Part shown: piece by piece, positions 43,944-51,939 of the stretch
Layout of the letters: every line of letters begins with the position of its first letter
How positions within the stretch are numbered: position 1 is the first letter of the stretch
Made by a program: the position numbers and the translations under genes
Notes under the pieces: generated by a model
Database searches by the model: none
What the model saw: only the letters and a program-made list of their open reading frames with translations
Told to the model about the DNA's origin: nothing
From: JAPLST01 sp964397565
GTDB lineage: Bacteria > Auribacterota > UBA3054 > JAPLST01
Assembly (NCBI GenBank): GCA_964397565.1
Contig: CAYNJC010000001.1
Location: forward strand, 62,001 to 126,000
Direction: 5' to 3'
DNA: 64,000 nt

Positions 43944-43966
43944 AATTTGTTCGCCGCGAACAAATT
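43944..43966. terminator. AT-rich hairpin in a convergent gap, family member 2
   Basis: Perfect 10-bp stem AATTTGTTCG / CGAACAAATT, loop CCG, between pbpC (+) and the SUMF1 gene (-). Its position suits a bidirectional terminator. Confidence 0.6.
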
Positions 43967-43998
43967 ATTGGTCATGCCTTGTTCGTCATTCGTCATTC

Positions 43999-45189
43999 TC
44001 ACCGCCCCCGCACACACCGAAAACCACGGCTGTAGTGCGTGGAGCCCGGTGCGCTGCTGAGGCGATACGCCGCGCGGCATTTGTCCGCGCCGTCGTTCCA
44101 TGTGCCGCCACGCATCACGCGAGACATGCCGCTCTCGGGCCCCAGTGGATCGCTGCCCGGCGAACTGTCGTAATACGAACTCGAATACCTGTCCCAACAC
44201 CATTCCCACACATTCCCCGCCATATCGTACAACCCATACCCATTTGGCGCGAAATATCCAGCCGGGCTGGTGTACGGCGTGCCGCCCGACGTGAACATCG
44301 GAATATAGCCGTTCGGACCTACGTCGTAGGGATTCGTTGTATCACCATAGTAATTCGCCCTCGTGTGCGCGATATTCAAGTCATACCATGGAAAGCGCCG
44401 CCCGCTCAGCCCGCCGCGCGCCGCTTTTTCCCATTCCGCCTCGGTCGGCAAGCGATAGCCATGCGCATCCCATTTCACCGCGGCGTTCCATACATTACTT
44501 TGACCGGTTTTATAGATGATTGTTTGGGCCGCATCCAGATAATAGCACGGCGTCAGGCCCTGCATCTGGCTGCGCGCATTGCACCATTTCACGCAATCAT
44601 ACCAAGACACCAATTGGACCGGATGCGTCGCCGCTTTGCCGGAACCTGCATTGTCAAACACATAGCCGTGCGCAAGCGCCCACGTGCGCACTTCATGCCA
44701 CTTTTGCGACGTCACTTCATGCTTGTCCATCCAAAACGCGCTGACATAGACGTCGTGCAACGGCAGTTCATCACTACCGCCTTCGCTGAGTGTGTCGCCC
44801 ATCTGGAACGTCCCGCCGGCGATGTACGCGTCGCCGCCGTCGGTGACGGACACAACCACGCCAGCAGGGATGCTGACCCAGGATTTGATTTTGAGCGTAT
44901 TGCGGCTCGCATCATTTTTCTTTTCGCTATATTTGATTCTGATCGTGCCCTTCACTTCATATTTCCATGTCGTTCCTTTCCGGGTCATGACACACGGTCC
45001 ACGCCACCAGCCGCCGGTCCACAGGCCAATGCTCCAGCTATTGCTGAAATACGCGGACAGCGGCGGATCAACGTTCTTCCAGTTCATCGTTGTGCCGTAG
45101 CCCGGCTGCACCTGCTTCGTGTCGGCGCGCACCGTGCACAAGGACAACAGCGCGACAAAGATCAGCATGGCGAATGGTGTTGGTTTCAT
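43999..45189 (-). CDS. secreted SUMF1/FGE-domain protein, tandem copy 1
   Basis: 396 residues from the ATG at 45189: signal peptide (about 1-22), a 90-residue N-terminal domain shared by all three copies (NWKNVDPPLSAYFSNSWSIG and GLWTGGWWRGP), and a SUMF1 (formylglycine-generating-enzyme-like) domain starting at FQMGD and ending MRGGTWNDGADKCRAAYR..GFRCVRG. Key features are YRLPTEAEWEKAARGG and LYDMAGNVWEWCWD. Being exported, it is unlikely to be a cytosolic sulfatase activator. SUMF1 folds also serve as binding modules. It is expressed from its own promoter. Confidence 0.85.
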   Translation of the reverse strand: MKPTPFAMLIFVALLSLCTVRADTKQVQPGYGTTMNWKNVDPPLSAYFSNSWSIGLWTGGWWRGPCVMTRKGTTWKYEVKGTIRIKYSEKKNDASRNTLKIKSWVSIPAGVVVSVTDGGDAYIAGGTFQMGDTLSEGGSDELPLHDVYVSAFWMDKHEVTSQKWHEVRTWALAHGYVFDNAGSGKAATHPVQLVSWYDCVKWCNARSQMQGLTPCYYLDAAQTIIYKTGQSNVWNAAVKWDAHGYRLPTEAEWEKAARGGLSGRRFPWYDLNIAHTRANYYGDTTNPYDVGPNGYIPMFTSGGTPYTSPAGYFAPNGYGLYDMAGNVWEWCWDRYSSSYYDSSPGSDPLGPESGMSRVMRGGTWNDGADKCRAAYRLSSAPGSTHYSRGFRCVRGR

Positions 45190-45292
45190 GCGCACCTCAT
45201 GGCAAACGGTTAAAAACATGCCGGGCAACGATGCTCGTCATTTCGTCTCGTGGTGGTCTGGTATCGCCGTAGTTGCTCAATACGAACAATTC

Positions 45293-45321
45293 ATTATAGC
45301 ACGAGCGCGGCCGGGTGGCAA
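45293..45321 (-). promoter_or_regulatory. promoter of SUMF1 copy 1
   Basis: TTGCCA (45321-45316), 17-bp spacer, TATAAT (45298-45293) with extended TGC on the minus strand. Same layout as the two other copies. The leader shares TTTAACCGTTTGCCAT near the start codon. Confidence 0.88.
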
Positions 45322-45531
45322 ATGCGCAATGTACGCGGGAGCGACTTCAGCTACGTATGCAGGTAGGGCGGTCAGGCCCTGACCGCCGTTGTGGTCATGG
45401 CCGCAGCGGCAGCATCGCCGCACGGAGGCGCCAATGGCAGGAGGGCGCAACGCCGACGGCACGGCAATGCCCAACCTTATATCCGTTTGCCGCGCACGGA
45501 TTTCCTCCACATTAGAAGTCAACAGGGTGTC
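45322..45531. other. intergenic region between SUMF1 copies 1 and 2
   Basis: About 210 bp between the copy-1 promoter and the end of copy 2. No gene or clear repeat is seen. Confidence 0.5.
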
Positions 45532-46725
45532 TTAAAGCCCCCGCACACACCGAAAACCAAAGTTGTTGAACGTGATGTCCGGGGCGCTGTTGCCGCGATC
45601 CGCGACGCGACAGAGGTTCGCATAGCCGTACCAATCGCCGCCGCGCAGCACGCGAGACGTGCCACTCTCGGGCCCCAGTGGATCGCTGCCCGGCGAACTA
45701 TCGTAATACAAATTTAAATACCGGTCCCAGCACCATTCATACGCATTGCCAGCCATGTCATGCAGCCCGTACCCGTTCGGCGCGAAATACCCGACCGGGC
45801 TGGTGTAGGGCATGCCGCCCGGCGTGAACAAGGGATTATAGCCATTCGGGCCTGCGTCGTATGAAATTGCTGTATCACCAAAGTAATTCGCCCGCGAACG
45901 CGCGATGCTGTTCGCATCGCTCCATGGGAAGCGCTTGCCGACGGCGCCGCCGCGCGCCGCCTTTTCCCATTCCGCCTCGGTCGGCAAACGATAGCCATGG
46001 GCATCCCATTTCACCGCGTTATTCGCCACCGCAACCATCCCGTTCTTATACACCGTGCTTTGGGACGCATCCGTGTAGTAGCACGGCGTCAGGCCCTGCA
46101 TCTGGCTGCGCGCATTGCACCACTTCACGCAATCGTACCAGCTCACTTGCTGGACCGGATGCGTTGCCGTTTTGCCGGCGCCGGGATTGTCAAACGTGTA
46201 GCCGTTGGCAAGCGCCCATGTGCGCACGGTATGCCACTGCTGTGACGTCACCTCATGCTTGTCCATGTAAAACGCGCTGACGTAGACGCTATGCAACGGC
46301 AGTTCATCTGCATCGCCTTCGCTGAATGTGTCGCCCATCTGGAACGTCCCGCCGGCGATGTACGCGTCGCTGCCATCGGTGACTGACACGGCAACACCAA
46401 CAGGGATGCTGACCCCGGATTTGATCTTGAGCGTGTTGCGGCGGGCATCTTTTTTGTTCTCGGTGTATTTGATGGTCACCATTCCTTTTTCTGCGTATTT
46501 CCACGCCGCTCCTTTGCGGGTCATGACATACGGCCCGCGCCACCAGCCGCCAGTCCACAAGCCGATGCTCCAACTATTGCTGAAATAAGAAGACAGCGGT
46601 GGGTCAACGTTTTTCCAGTTAATCGTGGTGCCATTGCCCGGCTGCACCTGCTTCGTTTCAGCGCGCACGGTGCATAAGGACAGCATTGCGACAAGAACTA
46701 TGGTGGTGAGCAGGATTGGTCTCAT
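45532..46725 (-). CDS. secreted SUMF1/FGE-domain protein, tandem copy 2
   Basis: 397 residues, colinear with copy 1 over its full length: signal peptide, shared N-terminal domain, SUMF1 domain with YRLPTEAEWEKAARGG, LHDMAGNAYEWCWD and LRGGDWYGYANLCRVADR. Sequence is close enough to copies 1 and 3 for recent tandem duplication, with differences concentrated in surface-like stretches. It has its own promoter. Confidence 0.85.
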   Translation of the reverse strand: MRPILLTTIVLVAMLSLCTVRAETKQVQPGNGTTINWKNVDPPLSSYFSNSWSIGLWTGGWWRGPYVMTRKGAAWKYAEKGMVTIKYTENKKDARRNTLKIKSGVSIPVGVAVSVTDGSDAYIAGGTFQMGDTFSEGDADELPLHSVYVSAFYMDKHEVTSQQWHTVRTWALANGYTFDNPGAGKTATHPVQQVSWYDCVKWCNARSQMQGLTPCYYTDASQSTVYKNGMVAVANNAVKWDAHGYRLPTEAEWEKAARGGAVGKRFPWSDANSIARSRANYFGDTAISYDAGPNGYNPLFTPGGMPYTSPVGYFAPNGYGLHDMAGNAYEWCWDRYLNLYYDSSPGSDPLGPESGTSRVLRGGDWYGYANLCRVADRGNSAPDITFNNFGFRCVRGL

Positions 46726-46841
46726 ACATGCCTGATGGCAAACGGTTAAAGATCCGACGAAAAACCGATCTTGTCATTCTCGCTCTTGGGCGGATTGCGC
46801 AGTCCGCCGCACTTCTCGTATTTGCTTCATATGAATAATTC

Positions 46842-46870
46842 ATTATAGCACGAAAGTGGGCCGATGGCAA
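46842..46870 (-). promoter_or_regulatory. promoter of SUMF1 copy 2
   Basis: TTGCCA (46870-46865), 17-bp spacer, TATAAT (46847-46842), extended TGC, minus strand. The 117-nt leader contains GGCGGA-CTGCGCAA-TCCGCC, a 6-bp hairpin. Confidence 0.88.
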
Positions 46871-46879
46871 GTGCGTAAT

Positions 46880-47139
46880 TCTGCAACCATTTGCGAAATA
46901 TTGCTGCAATCATCTATCGCTGCACGCGCCCATCACGGCGCTTGCAGATTGACAATCAACGATTGAAGAAGGACGCAGTGCCAGAACCTGAACCCGGATG
47001 AATATCCAATATCGAACACTCAATGTCCAATAATTTGTTTCGCTGCGAAAGAAATTAACGAAGAAATCGCAGCACCGGCAATTGGCCAAGCGCAGCAACC
47101 GACGCCCTGAACCCTTGTTCAGCCATCGCCCGGCTGACC
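46880..47139. other. intergenic region with decayed ygiQ promoter copy and repeats
   Basis: Around 46895-46935 the sequence GCTGCAATCATCTATCGCTG aligns with the region around the start codon of the ygiQ-like gene (GCTACAATCATTTATCTATG). The GGATGAATATCCAATATCGA phrase (46987-47018) and an imperfect AATTTGTTTCG hairpin (47030-47055) follow. Confidence 0.65.
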
Positions 47140-48333
47140 TCAGCGCCGCACGCAGCGGAAGCCGGCATCGTTGACGGCGGCGCTGGGGTCGACGTAGCCC
47201 CGGTACGCAGCGCGGCAGTTGACGGCGCTGCCGTGCCAGCTACCGCCGCGCAACATGCGGGAGACGCCAGTCGCAGGCCCCGGCGGATCACTCGCCGCTG
47301 CACTCGTGTAATAGGTGCTGCCATACCTGTCCCAGCACCATTCCCACACATCGCCGGCCATGTCATACAAGCCGTAGCCGTTCGCCGCAAAATACCCGCC
47401 CGGGCTGGTGTAGGGCTCGCCGCCCAGCATAAACAAGGGATTGTTGCCGTTCGGACCCAAGTCATATGGATACGTGACGGTATCACCCACATAATTCGCC
47501 CGCGCCCGCGCGATGGTTTGCACATCACTCCAGGGAAAGCGGTTCATGTCGGCGCCGCCGCGCGCCGCTTTTTCCCATTCCGCCTCGGTCGGCAAGCGAT
47601 AGCCATTGGCATCCCATTTCACCTCGTAATTCTCCACATCACAAATGCCGTTTTTGTACACTGTGGCGTGAAACCAGTCGGTGTAGTAGCACGGCGTCAG
47701 GCCTTGCATCTGGCTGCGCGCATTGCACCACTTGACACAATCATACCAACTGACCGTTTGCACCGGATGCGTTGCCGCCTTGCCGGCGCCGGGATGGTCA
47801 AATGCATAGCCGTGGGCCAGCGCCCAAGTGTACACTTCGTCCCACTGCGCCTTGGTTACTTCATGGTTATCCATGTAGAATGCGCTGATGTAGACCACAT
47901 GAAGCGGCCTTTCATTGAGATCGTTTTCTTGCAAGGCGTCGCCCATCATGAACGTCCCTTCGGCGATCTGCGTGTCGCCGCCGTCGGTGACGGACACGAC
48001 CACCCCCACCGGAATGCTGACCCGGTACTTGATCTTGAGCGTATTGCGGCCGGGATCATTTCTCTTTTCGGTATATTTTATGTGCACCACGCCTGGCTCA
48101 TCATGGCGCCACGCCGTTCCTGTGCGGGTCATGACATACGGCCCGCGCCACCAGCCGTCGTTCCACAGGCCGATGCGCAATCCGCTTGCGAATTTCGCGC
48201 CCAGTGACGGCACCACGTTTTTCCAAGTGATGGTCGTCCCATTGTCCGGTTGCACTTGGGTCGTTTCAGCGCGCACGATGAACAAGGTCAGCAGCGCGGC
48301 AAAGAATATCGTGGCGAACAGGGTTGGTTTCAT
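47140..48333 (-). CDS. secreted SUMF1/FGE-domain protein, tandem copy 3
   Basis: 397 residues, same architecture as copies 1 and 2 (signal peptide, shared N-terminal domain, SUMF1 domain with YRLPTEAEWEKAARGG, LYDMAGDVWEWCWD and LRGGSWHGSAVNCRAAYR). The most divergent stretch is the start of the N-terminal domain (VVPSLGAKFASGLRIGLWND). It is divergently transcribed from the ygiQ-like gene. Function uncertain; an exported binding or modification module is likely. Confidence 0.85.
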   Translation of the reverse strand: MKPTLFATIFFAALLTLFIVRAETTQVQPDNGTTITWKNVVPSLGAKFASGLRIGLWNDGWWRGPYVMTRTGTAWRHDEPGVVHIKYTEKRNDPGRNTLKIKYRVSIPVGVVVSVTDGGDTQIAEGTFMMGDALQENDLNERPLHVVYISAFYMDNHEVTKAQWDEVYTWALAHGYAFDHPGAGKAATHPVQTVSWYDCVKWCNARSQMQGLTPCYYTDWFHATVYKNGICDVENYEVKWDANGYRLPTEAEWEKAARGGADMNRFPWSDVQTIARARANYVGDTVTYPYDLGPNGNNPLFMLGGEPYTSPGGYFAANGYGLYDMAGDVWEWCWDRYGSTYYTSAAASDPPGPATGVSRMLRGGSWHGSAVNCRAAYRGYVDPSAAVNDAGFRCVRR

Positions 48334-48448
48334 ACATGCCTGATGGCAGACGGTTAAAGATCCGACGAAAAACCGATCTCGTCATTCTCGTTCTTGGGCG
48401 GATTGCGTAGTCCACCGCACTTTTCGTATTTGCTTAATACAACAATTT

Positions 48449-48477
48449 ATTATAGCACGAAAGTGGGCCGGTGGCAA
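48449..48477 (-). promoter_or_regulatory. promoter of SUMF1 copy 3
   Basis: TTGCCA (48477-48472), 17-bp spacer, TATAAT (48454-48449), extended TGC, minus strand. The leader is nearly the same as that of copy 2 and keeps its hairpin through a G-U pair. Confidence 0.88.
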
Positions 48478-48519
48478 GTGCGCGATTTCTGCTTTCTGCA
48501 ATTGCTGGCCGAATAATGC

Positions 48520-48525
48520 TACAAT
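48520..48525 (+). promoter_or_regulatory. extended -10 of ygiQ-like gene, leaderless type
   Basis: TGC followed by TACAAT, 9 nt before the ATG at 48535. No good -35. Confidence 0.6.
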
Positions 48526-48534
48526 CATTTATCT

Positions 48535-50337
48535 ATGCACACGCCGCTTACCCAGCCCCGTTTCCTGCCAATGACCCGCGCCGAATGTGATACACTTGGC
48601 TGGTCGCCGCTGGATGTCATCATCGTCACCGGCGACGCCTACATTGATCATCCCGCCTTCGGCGCGGCACTGATCGGCCGCGCGCTGGTCGCCCAGGGCT
48701 TTCGCGTCGGCATCATTGCCCAGCCGGACTGGCGCCAGAATGCTGATTTCCAGCAGCTCGGCGCGCCGCGCCTGTTCTTTGGCGTCACCGCCGGGAATCT
48801 TGATTCGATCGTCGCCCATTACACGCCTCAGCGCAAAATCCGCACGGAGGACGCCTATTCACCCGATGGCGTCGCGGGTCGCCGGCCGGATCGCGCCTGC
48901 CTCGTTTACGCTCAGTGTCTGCAGCGCGCCTTCCCGCAGCGCATCCCGATTGTCCTCGGCGGCATTGAGGCCAGCATGCGCCGCATCCCCCACTACGATT
49001 ACTATGCCGACACCATCCGTAACTCGATTTTCTTCGACGCCAAGGCGGATCTGTTGGTTTATGGCATGGGCGAGCACGCGGTCACGGAAATTGCACGGCA
49101 GCTCGCCGGCGGCACGCCGATTGCCCAGTTGACGCGCATCGCCGGCACCGTCACCGCCGTGCGCACGCTGGACGACACGCCGCACGTGCTGTTGCCGCCG
49201 CTCGACGAAGCCCGCACGCCCGACGGGTTCTTCCGCATGACCGAACTGTTTCAGCATCACTTCAACGTCACACCGCTCTACCAGGCCTTTGCCGGCCGCT
49301 ACTTGAAACACAATCCACCCGCGCCCGCGCTCGAAACGCCGGTGCTCGACGCGCTCTACGATCTGCCCTTCGCCCGCGCGCCGCACCCAGTCTATCGCGG
49401 CACGCGCATCCCGGCCTTTGAGCAAATCAAAGATTCAATCACGGCCCATCGCGGCTGCTTTGGCGGCTGTGCCTTTTGTGCGCTGGGCTTTCATCAAGGC
49501 AAGACGATCCAGTCGCGCAGCGCGGCTTCGGTTGTCCGCGAAATCACGCGTGTGGCGCAGCAACCCGGCTTTCGCGGCATGATCACCGACGTCGGCGGCC
49601 CGACCGCCAACATGTACGGCATGCGCTGCCGGCGCGGCATCAGCGCCACCTGTCCCTGTGCCTCGTGCGTTTTTCCGCGCATCTGCCCGCAGCTCGACGC
49701 GTCGCATGCGGCAGTGCGCGCGCTGCTGCGGCAATGCCGCGCGGTGCCGGGCGTCAAGCAGGTCGCGGTCGCCTCGGGTGTGCGCTTCGACCTGGCCACG
49801 CTCGACCCGGAATATGTCCGCGAGCTGGCCTTGTATTACACCGGCGGGCGCCTGAAAGTCGCGCCCGAGCACGTCTGCGAACAAACATTGCAGTTGATGC
49901 ACAAACCACCAATTCTGGCGTTTGAACAGTTCGCCGCCCTGTTTCACGCCCAACGCGCCGATGCCCAAATTGTCCCCTATCTCATCGTCGGCCATCCCGG
50001 CACGACCTTGCGTGACGCCGTCGAATTGGCGCTGTATCTCAAGCGCCATGATCTGCAGGTCGAGCAATTGCAGGAGTTCACGCCGACGCCGATGACGCTC
50101 AGCACGTGCATGTACGTCACTGGCCGCGCCTTTCCGGCCGGCACGCCGATTCATGTGCCCAAAGGCCGCGAGATCCGTCTGCAAAAAGCGCTGGCGCAGT
50201 GGTTCATGCCCGAGAACTATAAATATGTGATTGAGGCGTTGCGCGCAGCAAACATGCCACAGGCAGCACATGAACTGCGCGACGCAGTGCAGCAGTTTTC
50301 GCCACGAAGTCACGACGGCAGAGCGAGTGATCAGTGA
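48535..50337 (+). CDS. ygiQ: YgiQ-family radical SAM protein
   Basis: 600 residues. N-terminal YgiQ domain (LDVIIVTGDAYIDHPAFGAA), then the radical SAM core with Cys308-x3-Cys312-x2-Cys315 (CFGGCAFC) for the 4Fe-4S cluster, a second Cys-rich stretch (CPCASCVFPRICP), and a C-terminal helical region. The family is widespread and its substrate is unknown. The ATG at 48535 is immediately downstream of an extended -10, suggesting a leaderless message. Confidence 0.9.
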   Translation: MHTPLTQPRFLPMTRAECDTLGWSPLDVIIVTGDAYIDHPAFGAALIGRALVAQGFRVGIIAQPDWRQNADFQQLGAPRLFFGVTAGNLDSIVAHYTPQRKIRTEDAYSPDGVAGRRPDRACLVYAQCLQRAFPQRIPIVLGGIEASMRRIPHYDYYADTIRNSIFFDAKADLLVYGMGEHAVTEIARQLAGGTPIAQLTRIAGTVTAVRTLDDTPHVLLPPLDEARTPDGFFRMTELFQHHFNVTPLYQAFAGRYLKHNPPAPALETPVLDALYDLPFARAPHPVYRGTRIPAFEQIKDSITAHRGCFGGCAFCALGFHQGKTIQSRSAASVVREITRVAQQPGFRGMITDVGGPTANMYGMRCRRGISATCPCASCVFPRICPQLDASHAAVRALLRQCRAVPGVKQVAVASGVRFDLATLDPEYVRELALYYTGGRLKVAPEHVCEQTLQLMHKPPILAFEQFAALFHAQRADAQIVPYLIVGHPGTTLRDAVELALYLKRHDLQVEQLQEFTPTPMTLSTCMYVTGRAFPAGTPIHVPKGREIRLQKALAQWFMPENYKYVIEALRAANMPQAAHELRDAVQQFSPRSHDGRASDQ

Positions 50338-50449
50338 TCAGTGACCAGTGACCAGTGCGCCGGTGGTCGGCTGCTTGGAGTCCCGCCATCGGCGCGGATC
50401 CCGCCAGCGGCGTGGATCCCGCCATCGGCGGGATGCGCCGCTGCGTAGC

Positions 50450-50468
50450 CGCGGAACGGCGTTCCGCG
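50450..50468. repeat. 19-bp GC palindrome, copy 2
   Basis: CGCGGAACG-G-CGTTCCGCG, perfect 9-bp arms, same as 16609-16627 except for the central base. A degenerate version lies near 30831-30850. Confidence 0.85.
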
Positions 50469-50643
50469 CATGACAGGAAAGTGGGAGCGACCTCCGTGTC
50501 GCGAATTCTGCCGCAGCGCATAAATAGACACGAAGAAGCGGCGAGCAGGGTTTAGGTTGCCGTGCAGCACCTTTAATTATTTCACTGCAATAGAATTCCA
50601 ATATACAGAAAAACAGAACACAGATAGAAAAACCGGTTGAGTT

Positions 50644-50869
50644 CAATCGACACTTTATGTCGTTTGTAACAATTCCCGCTGAGTTACTAATGAATGCGCG
50701 TTCTACGTTGCAGCATCCTTGTAGCCACCCGCGGCGAGGGCGGCTTCTGCAGCCGCGGTCATCCGCGCCGTTGACGGGATCCGCGCCGTTGGCGGGACTA
50801 GCCAGGCCAGCTCCAAGCAGGCGCCCGCGGCCACAATTGGCATGACACCAAGTAAGCGCATTCATTAGT
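50644..50869. repeat. long dispersed repeat, copy 1, with nested insert
   Basis: It begins CAATCGACACTTTATGTCGT, continues through TTGCAGCATCCTTGTAGCC and a CCGCGG-rich hairpin, and ends near AAGTAAGCGCAT. Relative to the copy at 55895-56045 it holds 60 extra bases (50761-50820) made of GGGATCCGCGCCGTTG-type hairpin units. Confidence 0.8.
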
Positions 50870-50974
50870 AGCAGAACCTGCCAATCGCTTTTCCCTCGTT
50901 CTTGACAATGAAGCATGACACACGCGCCTGCATTGTGGCGTGCCATAAGCCGCCATTCTGTCTGCAATTTTGTG

Positions 50975-50980
50975 TATACT
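50975..50980 (+). promoter_or_regulatory. candidate -10 of SDR gene
   Basis: TATACT 30 nt before the ATG at 51011; a GAGGAGAG ribosome site lies between them. No clear -35. Confidence 0.5.
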
Positions 50981-51010
50981 GTATGCAACACGGAACGAGG
51001 AGAGCTGATT

Positions 51011-51775
51011 ATGTCTACTAGTAATTTGGTACGCGTTGCCATTGTCACCGGCGCGACGTCTGGTATTGGTGAAGCCACCGCGCGGAAATTCTGCGCTGCG
51101 GGCTTCGGCGTGATCGGCAACGGGCGCAATGCGGCCAAGCTGGCCGCGCTGGAAAAAGAAATCGGGTCTGCCTTTCGCGGCGTTGCCGGCGATGCCGCCG
51201 ATGGCACGGTGCTGGATCAACTCTTTGCCACCGCATGCGCGCAGTTTGGCCGGCCGGCCGATATCGTGATCGCCAACGCAGGTCGCGGCTTGGGCGGCTC
51301 GGTCAAAGATGCCGATCTGGCGCAATTTGATGACGTGCTCAAAATCAATGTGACTGGCACGCTGGCTTTGCTGCAGAAAGCCGCGCACCACCTGGTGGCG
51401 GCGCAGCAACACGGCTTTCCGAAAGCCGCGGCGGATATTGTCATCATCGGCTCGGTTGTGGGCCGCCACATCTCACCGTTTAGCGCCGTCTATGGCGCCA
51501 CCAAATTTGCCGTGCACGCGCTGGCCGAAGGACTGCGCCGCGACGTGGGGCCGAAAGGCGTTCGGGTTTCGTTGGTCGAGCCGGGCATTGTCGTCAGCGG
51601 GTTCCAGGCAGCCGCGGGCTACAGCAACGCATTGACCCAACAATTTCATGACAAATTCGGCCCGCTGCTGACCGGTGACGACGTTGCCAACGCCATCTAC
51701 TTCGTTGTCACGCAGCCGGCGCATGTGCACATCAGCGACCTCGTGGTCCGGCCCACCCGCCAGGACTATCCTTGA
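51011..51775 (+). CDS. short-chain dehydrogenase/reductase
   Basis: 254 residues. Classical SDR: TGATSGIGEA (cofactor-binding TGxxxGxG), NAG motif in VIANAGRG, catalytic Ser in IIGSVVG, and YxxxK in YGATKFAVHALAEGLR. An oxidoreductase of unknown substrate, probably NADP-dependent (NGRN after strand 2). The ATG at 51011 has a strong ribosome site GAGGAGAG. The frame extends upstream only without support. It stands alone between repeats and the GT4 operon. Confidence 0.9.
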   Translation: MSTSNLVRVAIVTGATSGIGEATARKFCAAGFGVIGNGRNAAKLAALEKEIGSAFRGVAGDAADGTVLDQLFATACAQFGRPADIVIANAGRGLGGSVKDADLAQFDDVLKINVTGTLALLQKAAHHLVAAQQHGFPKAAADIVIIGSVVGRHISPFSAVYGATKFAVHALAEGLRRDVGPKGVRVSLVEPGIVVSGFQAAAGYSNALTQQFHDKFGPLLTGDDVANAIYFVVTQPAHVHISDLVVRPTRQDYP

Positions 51776-51787
51776 CGGAAAGCGCCA

Positions 51788-51816
51788 TTGACTTTGCCGC
51801 AGCAAAAGCGTAAACT
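51788..51816 (+). promoter_or_regulatory. promoter of GT4/GH130 operon
   Basis: TTGACT (51788-51793), 17-bp spacer, TAAACT (51811-51816). A leader of about 115 nt follows, with repeated GCGGGCACG and CGGGCACGTGCCCG (palindrome near 51893-51906). Confidence 0.65.
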
Positions 51817-51939
51817 GCTACCGTTGCTCGGGGGCTGGGCCCGTCGGGTCGCGCTGATCCCGTGCATGACCGGTAAATCGCGGGCACGCGCGCGGGCACG
51901 TGCCCGAATCATAACCATCACGATCACGAAGACACACTC

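Larger units (their letters stand above)
50338..50970. other. intergenic region packed with dispersed repeats
   Basis: About 630 bp with no supported gene. Contents: GCTGCTTGGAG plus repeated TCCCGCC/GGCGGGA hairpins (50371-50434), the palindrome CGCGGAACG-G-CGTTCCGCG (50450-50468), and a long repeat (50644-50869) whose partner is at 55895-56045 and which contains a 60-bp insert (50761-50820). Confidence 0.7.

Noticed and set aside
43999..48333. Reading the SUMF1 genes as true sulfatase-activating enzymes
   Set aside because: All three are exported with an extra N-terminal domain, and no sulfatase gene is present in the window.
50338..51207. 289-codon minus-strand frame across the repeat-rich gap
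   Set aside because: It reads through several dispersed palindromes and into the SDR gene antisense.
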